The position numbers were made by a program, and so were the translations under genes. The notes beneath the pieces are model-generated. The model saw only the letters and a list, made by a program, of their open reading frames with translations. It was not told where the DNA came from and searched no databases. From positions 2,245,001 to 2,309,000 of the forward strand of contig NZ_FNSK01000001.1 of NCBI RefSeq assembly GCF_900105075.1: 64,000 bases of DNA, in the 5' to 3' direction. Of this stretch, positions 54,567-63,594 are shown in pieces (within the stretch, counting starts at the first letter, position 1; each line of letters opens with the position of its first letter). The stretch is from Rhodobacter sp. 24-YEA-8 (lineage in GTDB: Bacteria; Pseudomonadota; Alphaproteobacteria; Rhodobacterales; Rhodobacteraceae).

Positions 54567-55796
54567 ATGGCAAAGCACAAGGCGAAGACCCGCAAGGATG
54601 ATCTGCGGACCGGCACGCCCTTCTGGGTGAAGACGCCGCATTCGACGGTTGCGGCACAGGCGGACCTGACCCGTGACCGTTTCGACGTGATTGTGGTCGG
54701 GGCGGGCATCTCGGGCGCGCTGGTTGCCGAGGCGCTGACAAAAGCCGGGAAATCGGTGCTGATCCTGGACCGGCGGCCACCGGTGCGCGGCTCCACCCCG
54801 GCCTCCACGGCGATGATCCAGCATGAAATCGACGTGCCGCTGACGCGGCTGCGCAAGAAGATCGGCAAAGATCATGCCGACCGGGCCTGGCTGCGGTCGG
54901 TCCGCGCGGTTGCCGATCTGGTCACGCTGGCCGGAGAGCTGAAGCTTGACTGCCAGATGCGCGCCAAGCCCGCGCTTTATCTGGCGGGCAATGATCTGGG
55001 CGCAAGAGCGCTGTCGAATGAGGCAAAGGCACGCGCAGAGATCGGCATCCGCGCCGAATACCTCAGACGCGCCGATCTGATGGAGCGCTATGGCATCGAC
55101 CGCCCTGCGGCGATCTGGTCCGATGCCTCGGCCTCGGCCAATCCGGCCCAGCTGACGGCGGGGCTTTTGCAGGTGACCCTGTCGCGCAAGGCCCAGATCG
55201 TCTCGCCGGTCGAGATCACCGATATTGCGGAACTGCCCGGCGGTATCGCGCTGGCAACACGGGCGGGCGAGGTTCTGGTGGCCGGCCATGCGGTGTTCTG
55301 CACCGGCTATGAATACCTGCCGCAGATGAAGACGAAATCGCATCATGTCACCTCGACCTGGGCACTGGCCTCTGCGCCGCTCAGCTCCCTGCCCGGCTGG
55401 ATGCGCGACACCATCGTCTGGGAGGCCGCCGAGCCGTATCTCTATTTCCGCACCGATGAGGCCGGGCGCGTGATCGCGGGCGGCGAGGATGAAGATGCAT
55501 GCGACGCCAATGCCGATCCGAAGAAGCTGGCGAAAAAGGCAAAGATCATCGCGAAGAAGCTGCGCGATCTGACCGGGGTGAAGATCGGCAGGCCGGCCTG
55601 TACCTGGTCGGCGCCGTTCAGTGTCACCGAGGACGGGCTGCCGATCATCGACCGGGTGCCGGGGTTCGAGCGCGCCTTTGCGGTTATGGGGTTTGGCGGC
55701 AATGGCATCACTTTTTCGGTCATCGGAGCGCAGATCATCGCCGCCGCTATTGCCGGCACGCTCGATCCCGATGCCGGGATCTTCCGCTATCGCTGA
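54567..55796 (+). CDS. FAD-dependent amine/amino-acid oxidoreductase (DAO family)
   Basis: The 409-residue flavoprotein has the nucleotide-binding start FDVIVVGAGISGALVAEAL near residue 40, an ILDRRPPVRGSTPAST stretch, and the C-terminal MGFGGNGITFSVIGAQ flavin-binding segment. This is the DAO/GlpD-type fold that oxidises amines or hydroxy acids. About 35 extra basic residues precede the fold. ATG 54567 is the first good start; the frame upstream is fossil sequence. The substrate is not predictable. Confidence 0.82.
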   Translation: MAKHKAKTRKDDLRTGTPFWVKTPHSTVAAQADLTRDRFDVIVVGAGISGALVAEALTKAGKSVLILDRRPPVRGSTPASTAMIQHEIDVPLTRLRKKIGKDHADRAWLRSVRAVADLVTLAGELKLDCQMRAKPALYLAGNDLGARALSNEAKARAEIGIRAEYLRRADLMERYGIDRPAAIWSDASASANPAQLTAGLLQVTLSRKAQIVSPVEITDIAELPGGIALATRAGEVLVAGHAVFCTGYEYLPQMKTKSHHVTSTWALASAPLSSLPGWMRDTIVWEAAEPYLYFRTDEAGRVIAGGEDEDACDANADPKKLAKKAKIIAKKLRDLTGVKIGRPACTWSAPFSVTEDGLPIIDRVPGFERAFAVMGFGGNGITFSVIGAQIIAAAIAGTLDPDAGIFRYR

Positions 55797-55901
55797 TCCA
55801 GCCTAAGGCGGCGAATGCGGCTTTGCAGCCGCTCTTGCCCCTTGAAAATGCCACCAATGGCGGATCGCCCGGGGATTTCGCGAGGCAAGCCGATACCTCT
55901 G

Positions 55902-55926
55902 GGAACCCGACGGGCGCCAATGCGTT
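55902..55926 (+). promoter_or_regulatory. EcfG-type general stress promoter
   Basis: GGAAC (55902-55906), 16 nt, CGTT (55923-55926): an exact consensus match 72 bp upstream of the GlsB-like gene. Confidence 0.75.
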
Positions 55927-55997
55927 TCCGGAAAAGCCGCCCTGTCTGGAACACCCCCCCCCTGGGCGTCGCGGCACCAGTCCAACAGGAGAGACGA

Positions 55998-56249
55998 ATG
56001 GACAATGAAAGCATCGGCTGGATCGCAGCCATCATCATCGGTGGCCTCGCCGGCTGGATCGCATCGGGTTTCATGAAATCCGATACCGGGATTTTCGCAA
56101 ATGTGCTGCTCGGCATCGTCGGGGCCGCAATCGCAAGGTTCCTCTTTGGCCTGCTGGGCGTCTCTTTCGGGGGCTGGCTTGGCTATCTGGTTGCCGGCGC
56201 CGTGGGGGCCTGCATTCTGATCTGGGGCTCGCGCGCGGTCCGGCGCTGA
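55998..56249 (+). CDS. GlsB/YeaQ/YmgE family stress-response membrane protein
   Basis: This 83-residue protein has three hydrophobic segments with the family pattern GWIAAIIIGGLAGWIASGFM and GIFANVLLGIVGAAIARFLFGLLG. Members are small inner-membrane proteins induced by general stress. An EcfG-type promoter lies directly upstream and a bidirectional terminator separates it from the convergent ferritin-like gene. Confidence 0.92.
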   Translation: MDNESIGWIAAIIIGGLAGWIASGFMKSDTGIFANVLLGIVGAAIARFLFGLLGVSFGGWLGYLVAGAVGACILIWGSRAVRR

Positions 56250-56261
56250 CCGGAAAAGGCC

Positions 56262-56281
56262 GGCCCGGATATGACCGGGCC
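56262..56281. terminator. Bidirectional terminator between convergent genes
   Basis: A perfect 7-bp GGCCCGG/CCGGGCC stem with a 6-nt loop lies in the 45-bp gap between the GlsB-like gene and the minus-strand ferritin-like gene. Confidence 0.55.
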
Positions 56282-56294
56282 GCCCTGCGCAGGA

Positions 56295-56783
56295 TCACTT
56301 CTGCTTCTTGCCCGCCTCGTTCACGGCCATCACCGCAAGCGCGTTGAGACGTGCATTGGCGGCCTTTTCCTCATCGAGGATGGAACTGAGCAGGGTATGG
56401 GCCTCGTCATGGCCCAGCACTTTCGCCCATTCCCGCAAGGTCCCGTAGCGGGCAATCTCGTAATGCTCGACGGCCTGGGCCGCACCGATCAGCGCCACAT
56501 CCAGCGCATGGCCCCCGGCCTCTGCGATCAGCCCGTCTGTCTCTTTCAACAGCCCGGCCATGGCATCGCATTTCTCGCCGGCGGCCTTTTGCCCGATGGA
56601 TTTGAACACCTTGTCCAGCGTGGCAATATGGCCTTTCGTGTCGGCAAGGTGATCGTCGAAGGCGCGCTTCAACTCGGCATTGTTCACCGATTTTGCAACT
56701 TTCGGCAGCGCCTTGAGCAAAGCGGTCTCGGCCCAGTAGATATCCTGCAACGTATGCTCAAAGGCTTCCTGAAGCGTTTTCAT
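56295..56783 (-). CDS. Ferritin-like DUF892 protein (YciE/YciF type)
   Basis: The 162-residue four-helix protein carries ferritin-like Glu/His spacing (AETALLKAL; HLADTKGHIATLD; AVEHYEIARYG; DEEKAANARL). YciE/YciF-type proteins accumulate under osmotic and stationary-phase stress; di-metal binding is likely. It is 62 bp downstream of the PRC-barrel gene on the same strand, probably one transcript, and fits the surrounding stress cluster. Confidence 0.9.
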   Translation of the reverse strand: MKTLQEAFEHTLQDIYWAETALLKALPKVAKSVNNAELKRAFDDHLADTKGHIATLDKVFKSIGQKAAGEKCDAMAGLLKETDGLIAEAGGHALDVALIGAAQAVEHYEIARYGTLREWAKVLGHDEAHTLLSSILDEEKAANARLNALAVMAVNEAGKKQK

Positions 56784-56845
56784 GGGGTTCTCCCTATGTG
56801 AAGCCGCCCGCCCTGCCCGGGCGGACGGCAGCCATTTCCAGGCGA

Positions 56846-57142
56846 TCAGTGGCGATGCTCCGGCAGGGCCTTCAGCTCGTCCTTGGTCCAGCGGGTCACT
56901 GCATGGACGGCATTGCTCTCGTCACGCATGAAATCGAGGTCACGCGCCGGAACAGCGACCGGCTTGGCGCCGATACCAAGGAAGCCGCCGACATCGACGA
57001 TGATCTGCGCCCCGGCACCCTGGCCATGCACTTCAGAAACATGGCCGATCTTCTCGTCGCCGGGGCCATAGATGGTAGCCCCGTTCAGCACGGCCTCTGT
57101 CAGTTCCGTGTCGTTCAGGCGGATATGTCTGGTATGGTCCAT
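56846..57142 (-). CDS. PRC-barrel domain protein
   Basis: The 98-residue product has a PRC-barrel core (GATIYGPGDEKIGHVSEVHG; GFLGIGAKPVAVPARDL). Such small proteins are common in alphaproteobacterial stress regulons and may bind RNA or protein partners. ATG 57142 is chosen because GGAGAG lies 6 nt upstream, shortening the longest frame by ten residues or so. An EcfG-like promoter lies at 57182-57206. Confidence 0.88.
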   Translation of the reverse strand: MDHTRHIRLNDTELTEAVLNGATIYGPGDEKIGHVSEVHGQGAGAQIIVDVGGFLGIGAKPVAVPARDLDFMRDESNAVHAVTRWTKDELKALPEHRH

Positions 57143-57181
57143 GGTATTCTCTCCTTTTACGCAAAACACTCGTGCAGAGGT

Positions 57182-57206
57182 AACATCTCCTCCGGATCAA
57201 GGTTCC
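57182..57206 (-). promoter_or_regulatory. Near-consensus EcfG-type promoter for the PRC-barrel gene
   Basis: On the minus strand GGAAC (57206-57202), 16 nt, then TGTT (57185-57182). One base of the -10 differs from CGTT. It lies 40 bp upstream of the start codon. Confidence 0.45.
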
Positions 57207-57330
57207 GGACAGGTCACTGGCAACGGCGGGTCTTTGCCACGGATGATCAGAATGCCCCTGTCGCGGCTCTGCCTGTCGGAACCTGTCTCGCCCGCAGGCG
57301 TTCATCCTGCCTCAAGTGAGGAGTATGAAT

Positions 57331-58152
57331 GTGCTTATCCGGTTGGGTTACGAGATCGAGATCACCTGCGATCAGCCGACAGAGGTGATCGCGCTGCTGG
57401 ATCCACATCCGGATTTCGCCGGGAGCATCATCAGAACCAGCGGGCTGCAGGTTTCACGCTCTGTCCCCAACCGGACCTATGCCGACCCCTATGGCAATTC
57501 CTGTCTGCGACTGACAGCACCCGCCGGTGCCATGCGCCTGTCACGCGACAGCCTGGTCGAGGTGGACGGCCGGCCGGACCACTGGGATGAGACGGCACGG
57601 GAATGCCCGCTCAGCGCCTTGCCAGACGAGGTGCTTGGTCATCTCCTGGCCAGCCGCTACTGTGAGACAGATCTCATGATGGCACAGGCCTGGGAGTTGT
57701 TCGGCAATGTGGCGCCGGGCTGGACGCGGGTGCGGGCGATCTTTGACCATGTGAACCGGCACCTCACTTTCGGATATGAGCATGCGCGCGCCACCCGCAC
57801 CGCCTCGGAGGCCTGGCAGGAACGGGTCGGTGTCTGCCGTGATTTTGCGCATCTCGCCATCACGCTCTGCCGCTGCATGAATATCCCGGCACGCTACGCC
57901 AATGGCTATCTCGGCGATATCGGTGTGCCGGACAATCCGGCGCCGATGGATTTCAACGCCTGGTGCGAGGTCTGGCTGGAGGATCGCTGGTTCACCCTCG
58001 ACGCCCGCCATAACGAACCCCGCATCGGACGGGTGGTGATTGCGCGCGGCCGGGACGCGACCGATATCCCGCTGATCCATTCTTTCGGCCCGCATCTGCT
58101 GACCAGGTTCAGGGTCTGGACCGAAGAAGCACAGGAAACGGTAGCCCGATAG
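57331..58152 (+). CDS. Transglutaminase-like protein, catalytic His apparently Asn
   Basis: The 273-residue protein has an N-terminal beta domain and a transglutaminase-like cysteine-peptidase domain. The Cys is in GVCRDFAHLAITL (about residue 170) and the Asp in FTLDARHNEPRIGR (about 224). At the usual His position the sequence is MDFNAWCEVWL, with Asn. GTG 57331 is preferred because GAGGAG lies 7 nt upstream; ATG 57325 is too close to it. The gene is divergent from the PRC-barrel gene. Peptidase or protein-crosslinking activity cannot be assumed. Confidence 0.82.
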   Translation: MLIRLGYEIEITCDQPTEVIALLDPHPDFAGSIIRTSGLQVSRSVPNRTYADPYGNSCLRLTAPAGAMRLSRDSLVEVDGRPDHWDETARECPLSALPDEVLGHLLASRYCETDLMMAQAWELFGNVAPGWTRVRAIFDHVNRHLTFGYEHARATRTASEAWQERVGVCRDFAHLAITLCRCMNIPARYANGYLGDIGVPDNPAPMDFNAWCEVWLEDRWFTLDARHNEPRIGRVVIARGRDATDIPLIHSFGPHLLTRFRVWTEEAQETVAR

Positions 58153-58423
58153 CCCCAGGAGTTGCAGACACCTTGCCCGGAAATTTCGGAAGCAAGGCGG
58201 ACAGGATCCCGGGAGCGGGATTCACAGACGAGTTCAGGCGCGATGAGGCGCAAGGCTGACGGTCATGCTGCCGCGACCGGCGCGACTTTCTGCCTGACCA
58301 TCAGGGCCGGCCTGATCTTGCACCGCATCTGGGAGACCCGCCGTCAGCCCGATACCACCATCTTCCGGGTCACCAATGGCTGCTTTACCCCACGCCGCCA
58401 GCCTTCGGCCCTGACAGGCAAAA
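58153..58423. other. Gene-free interval
   Basis: Open frames run in several phases through this stretch without protein-like composition or a ribosome binding site. I see nothing in it that I can name. Confidence 0.3.
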
Positions 58424-58451
58424 GCCCCCTGGCGTTCAGACGCCAGGGGGC
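58424..58451 (-). terminator. Rho-independent terminator of the minus-strand catabolic operon
   Basis: A perfect 12-bp stem (58424-58435 with 58440-58451) and 4-nt loop is followed on the minus strand by TTTT. It lies about 150 bp beyond the stop of the dehydrogenase gene at 58600. Confidence 0.8.
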
Positions 58452-58599
58452 CCAATTCAGCGACAGGCCGGAACACTTACGTGACAGCTCCGGCACCGCC
58501 GGGATCGAAAGCGTGGCATGACCCCAAATGAGAAAGGGGAACATCAGGCTAATGCCCGTCTGATGCGGCCATTTTTTACCGCCTGCGCGGTGTGGTCGC

Positions 58600-61050
58600 T
58601 CAGCTTTTGATTTTCGCACCGCCGGGATCATACCAGGGACCGAACTGTACCCGTGCCGGATAGCGCTTCATTGCCACCTCGACCTCCCAGGTGCCTGTCT
58701 CAAGCCATTCCCGTTTGACGCCCTCGGGATGCGACACATAGGCGAGGCCAAGCGAGGCGCCGACACGGTGACCGTAAGCCCCCGACATCACCGATCCGAC
58801 CAGTTCCCCGTCGCGGGTCAACGGCTCGTAATGGAAGAGCATCGGCGCATCGGCACCGCCTTCCAGCTGAACCTGTACGAGGCGACGGCGTACGGTGCCT
58901 TCGGCCTTTTGCGCCAGCAGCGCATCGCGGCCGATAAAGCCACCTTCCTTCTCCAGCGCCACAGCAAAGCCGAGACCGCCGTTATAGGGCGTGTCTTCTT
59001 CACCGATGTCATGGCCCCAGTGCCGGTAGCCCTTTTCCATCCTGAGCGAGTTCAGCGCGAAGTAGCCGGCGGGTTTCAGCCCGAGATCCTTGCCGGCTTC
59101 CGCCAGCACCTCCCAGACATGGCCTGCGAATTCCGCATCGATCAGCAGTTCAAAGCCAAGTTCACCAACAAAGGTCAGGCGGCTTGCGCGCACCCTTGCA
59201 TAGCCAAGATCGATCTCGCGCGAGGTGCCGAAGGGGAAACCTTCGTTCGAGAAGTCATCGGGCGAGATCCGCGTGAGCAACTCGCGCGATTTCGGTCCCA
59301 TCACTGCCAGCATCGGCGTGGCCGAGGTAATGTCGCTGATATGGACGCGTGCACCTTCGGGCAGATTGCGGCGGAACCAGCTGATGTCGCGGCGCTGCGA
59401 GACTGCCACCGTGATCACAAGGAACTCGGTTTCAGAGACACGGATCACCGTAACATCGGCCTCGATCCCGCCCCGCGGGTTCAGCCATTGGGTATAGACG
59501 ATCTTGCCGGCCTCGACATCGCAGTTTCCGGCGCAGATCTGGTTCAGCGCTGACAGCGCATCCGGCCCTTCGACACGGTATTTCACGAAGCAGCTATAGT
59601 CGAAGACCGAGACATTCTCGGCTGTATTGCGGCATTCTGCGGCGACATTCGGGAACCAGCTGGGCTGGTGGTAGGAATAGTCGATATTCGCGAGTTCCTC
59701 AGGCGTGCCGAAGAAGCCGGGCCGTTCCCAACCTGCCAGCTCGGTCATGAAGGCGCCCGCCTCCAGCATCCGGTCATGGAAGGGAGAGCGCCGCACGCCC
59801 CGCGCGGTTTCAAACTGCTTGCCCGGCCAGTGCATGTCGAAAAGCGTGCCGATGGTCTCGACAGAGCGGTCTTCGAGATATTTGCGGTTGCGCTGGAATT
59901 TCTGCGTCCGGCGCACATCGACATCGATCAGCTCAACCGGCGGATGGCCATCGGCGATCCAGGAGGCCATCGATTTGCCGACCCCGCCCGAGGACAGAAT
60001 GCCGATCGAGTTGAAGCCGGTGGCCGAAAACAGCCCGCTGATCTCGGCGGTCTCGCCGAGGTGATAGCGGTTGTCGGGCGTAAAGGCTTCCGGGCCGTTG
60101 AAGAACAGCTGGATCCCGGTCTTTTGCAGCACCGGCACCCGTTCCATCGCCATTTCAAGATAGGGCGAGATATGTTCGATATCTTCGGGGATCGCATCGA
60201 AGCAGAAGCTTTCCGCGATGCCTTTCTGACCCCAGGGTTTGGCGCCCGGCTCGAAAAAGCCGACCAGCAGCTTGCCGGCGTCTTCTTTGTAATAGCTCCA
60301 CTCATCAGCCATGAACATGACCGGCAGATCGCGCTTGAGCTCGGGGATTGCCTCGGTCACGACATAGAAATGCTCGGCCGCATGCAATGGCAGGGTGACA
60401 CCGATATCTGCGGCCAGATCGCGCGACCACATACCGCCGGTAATCACCACCTTCGAGGCGGCGATCGGGCCGAATTCGGTCATCACGCCAGAGGCGCGGC
60501 CATTCTCCTGCAGAATTCTGGTGACGGTGACCCCTTCAAGGATCTTGGCGCCGCCCATCCTTGCACCTTTGGCATAGGCCATGGTCACATCGGCGGGGTT
60601 CACCTGGCCGTCATCGGGGAACCAGAAGCCGCCGACCAGACCTTCGGTCGAGATCGGGTCCCAGCGTTCCTTTACGGCTTCGGGTGTCAGCGCCTCGACC
60701 GGCAGGCCGAAGTTGCGTCCCATCGAAGCGCCGCGCGCCAGCTCTTCATAGCGCGCATGGGTTTTTGCCAGACGCAGCGACCCATTGCGCTTGAATCCGG
60801 TGGCCTGACCGGTTTCTTCTTCCAGCCGGCCAAACAGCTCGCCGGTATATTGCGCCAGCTCGGTCATCCGCTGCGACGCGCGCAGCTGCGTCACCAGCCC
60901 GGCAGCATGCCAGGTGGTGCCGCAGGTCAGCTGTTTGCGCTCGAGCAACACCACGTCGGTGATGCCAAGCTTCGTCAGGTGATAAGCGATTGAACAGCCG
61001 GCAATACCGCCGCCAATGATGACGACCTCTGCCTTCGATGGGATATGCAT
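58600..61050 (-). CDS. Dimethylglycine/sarcosine dehydrogenase-like flavoprotein with GcvT domain
   Basis: The 816-residue protein has an N-terminal DAO-type FAD domain: IIGGGIAGCSIAYHL near residue 10, and TTWHAAGLVTQL, whose His is the covalent FAD ligand in relatives. A FAO-type linker domain follows. The C-terminal half is GcvT-like and binds tetrahydrofolate in the family, capturing formaldehyde from N-demethylation. The family oxidises dimethylglycine or sarcosine. It ends a five-gene minus-strand operon, 8 bp after the ureohydrolase gene. Which N-methyl substrate is used is inferred, not shown. Confidence 0.88.
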   Translation of the reverse strand: MHIPSKAEVVIIGGGIAGCSIAYHLTKLGITDVVLLERKQLTCGTTWHAAGLVTQLRASQRMTELAQYTGELFGRLEEETGQATGFKRNGSLRLAKTHARYEELARGASMGRNFGLPVEALTPEAVKERWDPISTEGLVGGFWFPDDGQVNPADVTMAYAKGARMGGAKILEGVTVTRILQENGRASGVMTEFGPIAASKVVITGGMWSRDLAADIGVTLPLHAAEHFYVVTEAIPELKRDLPVMFMADEWSYYKEDAGKLLVGFFEPGAKPWGQKGIAESFCFDAIPEDIEHISPYLEMAMERVPVLQKTGIQLFFNGPEAFTPDNRYHLGETAEISGLFSATGFNSIGILSSGGVGKSMASWIADGHPPVELIDVDVRRTQKFQRNRKYLEDRSVETIGTLFDMHWPGKQFETARGVRRSPFHDRMLEAGAFMTELAGWERPGFFGTPEELANIDYSYHQPSWFPNVAAECRNTAENVSVFDYSCFVKYRVEGPDALSALNQICAGNCDVEAGKIVYTQWLNPRGGIEADVTVIRVSETEFLVITVAVSQRRDISWFRRNLPEGARVHISDITSATPMLAVMGPKSRELLTRISPDDFSNEGFPFGTSREIDLGYARVRASRLTFVGELGFELLIDAEFAGHVWEVLAEAGKDLGLKPAGYFALNSLRMEKGYRHWGHDIGEEDTPYNGGLGFAVALEKEGGFIGRDALLAQKAEGTVRRRLVQVQLEGGADAPMLFHYEPLTRDGELVGSVMSGAYGHRVGASLGLAYVSHPEGVKREWLETGTWEVEVAMKRYPARVQFGPWYDPGGAKIKS

Positions 61051-61058
61051 GCCAGGTC

Positions 61059-62060
61059 TCAGCGGTTGGTGTGGATATAGTCGGCCATCAGCGAGAGCAT
61101 CTCGAACATGACGACCATGGCATTCTGCGCGGTGATCTTGTTCGGGTTGTCCTTGGTCGGGATCAGGCAGACCACGTCACCACCGACCACATTCAGACCG
61201 CGGAGGCCCTGGAGCATACGGACGGCCTCGCCGATGCGGATGCCGGGATAGCCCGGCTCCAGGTTCGAGGCCCCGGGCGCGTCGCAGGGGTCGAGGCTAT
61301 CCAGATCGAAGGTGATGTAAACCGGGGTATCGCCGATCCGCTCACGCAGGATCTCGACCACGCCTTTCCAGCCGATTTCCTCAACCTCATCCATGCCGAC
61401 GATCCGGTAGCCCAGTTCGTCCGAAGTGTTCAGCGAGCCGGCGGTTCCGACATTCGCGCGGATGCCGATCTGGGTCGATTTGGAGGCGTCGACATGGCCT
61501 TCCTCGACCAGATAAGCGCCCCAATGCGCCGCCGAGCGCTTATTGCCCAGCCAGTGCGGCAGATGCATCAGCGTGTCGGTATGGCTGTCAAAATGCACCA
61601 GCGCGACCTTTTGCCCCCCGGTCAGCGAGGAATGCGCGCCGGCGCAGGCCTTGACCAGCGGTCCGGTGATCGAGTGATCGCCACCCATGGCGACAACGCG
61701 GGTGCCGGCTTTCTCGAACTGCGCGGCATAGGCCTCGATATGCTCAACCGAGACGTCATTGTTCATCGCTTCGGGCAGCGGCGTGTCACCGGCATCATTG
61801 ATGGTGACGAGATCCCAGGGCGTGATCCCAAAGCGGCCATGGCTGCGGCGATAAAGGGCCGAGATATTCCTGACCGCGCGCGGCCCAAGATGCTGGTCAC
61901 GCTCGGTCGAGCCATTGCCGGAACTGTGCGGCACGCCGATCAGGGCGATATCGGCCGCAGCGGGATCTTCGTTCCAGTCGCAGCGGAAGAAGGTCGGGAT
62001 ACCATGCCAGTACCAGCGGCCCACATCCTTTTTGGCCTGTTCGATGTCGAAATCAGCCAT
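61059..62060 (-). CDS. Arginase-family ureohydrolase (agmatinase-like)
   Basis: This 333-residue binuclear-metal hydrolase cleaves guanidino compounds to urea and an amine. The metal ligands are all present: H129 in GGDHS, D158/H160/D162 in HFDSHTDT (Ala is usual where Ser159 stands), and D252/D254 in TFDLDSLDP. Agmatinase, guanidinobutyrase and similar enzymes share this pattern, so the substrate is open. It sits between an amino-acid ABC transporter and a dimethylglycine/sarcosine-type dehydrogenase, suggesting a guanidino acid whose product is N-methylated. Confidence 0.88.
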   Translation of the reverse strand: MADFDIEQAKKDVGRWYWHGIPTFFRCDWNEDPAAADIALIGVPHSSGNGSTERDQHLGPRAVRNISALYRRSHGRFGITPWDLVTINDAGDTPLPEAMNNDVSVEHIEAYAAQFEKAGTRVVAMGGDHSITGPLVKACAGAHSSLTGGQKVALVHFDSHTDTLMHLPHWLGNKRSAAHWGAYLVEEGHVDASKSTQIGIRANVGTAGSLNTSDELGYRIVGMDEVEEIGWKGVVEILRERIGDTPVYITFDLDSLDPCDAPGASNLEPGYPGIRIGEAVRMLQGLRGLNVVGGDVVCLIPTKDNPNKITAQNAMVVMFEMLSLMADYIHTNR

Positions 62061-62124
62061 GTCATTCTCCTTGGGGTATTAAGCATTGCCGGGAGCGCGC
62101 GGCCCCTGCCAGTCAATCTGACGG

Positions 62125-62847
62125 TCAATGCGAGATCTGTGAGAGGAAGGCGCGCGCGCGATCCGATTTCGGCGTGGCGAAGAACTCTTCGGGCGGGGCC
62201 ACTTCGATGATGCGTCCGGCATCCATGAAGACAACGCGGTCCGCGACCTTGCGGGCAAATGCCATCTCATGGGTGACGCAGATCATGGTCATGCCTTCGG
62301 CCGCCAGCTCGCCCATCACATCCAGCACTTCGCCGACCATTTCCGGGTCAAGCGCCGATGTCGGCTCGTCAAACAGCATGACCTTCGGCTTCATGCAAAG
62401 CGCCCGCGCGATGGCGACCCGCTGCTGCTGGCCGCCCGAGAGCTGGATCGGATATTTCCAGGCCTGATCCAGGATATGGACCCGGGCGAGGTATTCCTCT
62501 GCCATCTTCCGCGCCTCGCGGTCGCTCACCCCGCTGGCGAGCTTTGGTGCGAGGATGCAGTTTTCCAGCACGGTGAGATGCGGGAAAAGATTGAAATTCT
62601 GGAACACCATGCCCGCAGTCCGCCGGACCTTCAGCACATCTTTTGGTGCCCCCACCTCCAGCCCATCAAGCCGGATTTCGCCGCTGTCATGCGGTTCAAG
62701 ATGGTTCACGCAACGGATCAGCGTGGATTTCCCTGACCCCGACGGGCCGCAGATCACCACCTTCTCACCCTGGGCGATATCAAGGCTGACATCTTTCAGC
62801 GCATGGAAGGCGCCGTAGTTCTTATTGACGTTTTTCAGGCTGATCAT
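62125..62847 (-). CDS. Polar amino-acid ABC transporter ATP-binding protein
   Basis: The 240-residue ATPase is of the GlnQ/HisP type: Walker [11 protein letters not shown]-loop in [18 protein letters not shown], signature [15 protein letters not shown], Walker [21 protein letters not shown], and an H-loop His in VTHEM. It ends 64 bp before the ureohydrolase gene and starts 3 bp after the permease stop, so the transporter and enzymes are one operon. Confidence 0.95.
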   Translation of the reverse strand: MISLKNVNKNYGAFHALKDVSLDIAQGEKVVICGPSGSGKSTLIRCVNHLEPHDSGEIRLDGLEVGAPKDVLKVRRTAGMVFQNFNLFPHLTVLENCILAPKLASGVSDREARKMAEEYLARVHILDQAWKYPIQLSGGQQQRVAIARALCMKPKVMLFDEPTSALDPEMVGEVLDVMGELAAEGMTMICVTHEMAFARKVADRVVFMDAGRIIEVAPPEEFFATPKSDRARAFLSQISH

Positions 62848-62850
62848 TTC

Positions 62851-63576
62851 TTACCACCCCCTGCTGCGGCGGGTTTCGGCCAGCACGGCGGCCTCGGTGC
62901 GGCTTGACCAGCGGAAGCGGCGCTCGACCAGTTTCTGCAGCCCCATCAGGCAATAGACCATGACCAGATACCAGGTCAGCGCCACAGCGTAATATTCCGA
63001 GAACTGGAAGGTCCGGGCGACATTGATCTGGGTGACGGTCATCAGCTCCTGGAGCGAGATGATCGAGGCCAGCGAGGTCAGCTTCAGCAGCGTGATGAAT
63101 TCGTTCATCGTCGGCGGCAGTGCCACCCGCAGCGCCTGAGGCATCATGATATAGCGGTAGATATGCGATTTCTTCAGGCCGATGGCCTGGCCCGCCGCCA
63201 TCTGCCCGTTATCCACTGCCGAAAGCGCAGATCGGTTGATCTCGACCTGATAGGCCGATTCATTCAGCGAAAGCGCAATCCATGCCGCAAGGAAAGGCGT
63301 GAACCATTCCTCACGAAAAATCGGGAAGATCTGCGGCAGGGCGTTCCAGACGAACAGCAACTGCAGCAGTGTCGGAACTGCCCGGAAAAAACCGACATAG
63401 GCCGTGATCAGTTTGCGCAGGATTGAGGGTGGTCCGTTAAGGACCACCGCCAGGGGCAGCGCGATCAGGATCGCGGTCATATGCGCAGCAACCGTCAACC
63501 CGAGGGTCAGCAACGCGCCGCGCAGGAAGGGCCATGAAAACAGGGCCTCCCAAAAGGTTGAAACATCAAAACTCAT
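62851..63576 (-). CDS. Polar amino-acid ABC transporter permease
   Basis: The 241-residue inner-membrane permease of the HisM/GlnP type has about five membrane helices. The ATPase-coupling loop NESAYQVEINRSALSAVDNGQMAAGQAIGLKKSHIYRY carries the conserved EAA...G motif. Only one permease gene is visible, so it probably forms a homodimer unless a second one lies beyond the window. Confidence 0.94.
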   Translation of the reverse strand: MSFDVSTFWEALFSWPFLRGALLTLGLTVAAHMTAILIALPLAVVLNGPPSILRKLITAYVGFFRAVPTLLQLLFVWNALPQIFPIFREEWFTPFLAAWIALSLNESAYQVEINRSALSAVDNGQMAAGQAIGLKKSHIYRYIMMPQALRVALPPTMNEFITLLKLTSLASIISLQELMTVTQINVARTFQFSEYYAVALTWYLVMVYCLMGLQKLVERRFRWSSRTEAAVLAETRRSRGW

Positions 63577-63594
63577 GGTAGCCCTGTCAGTATA

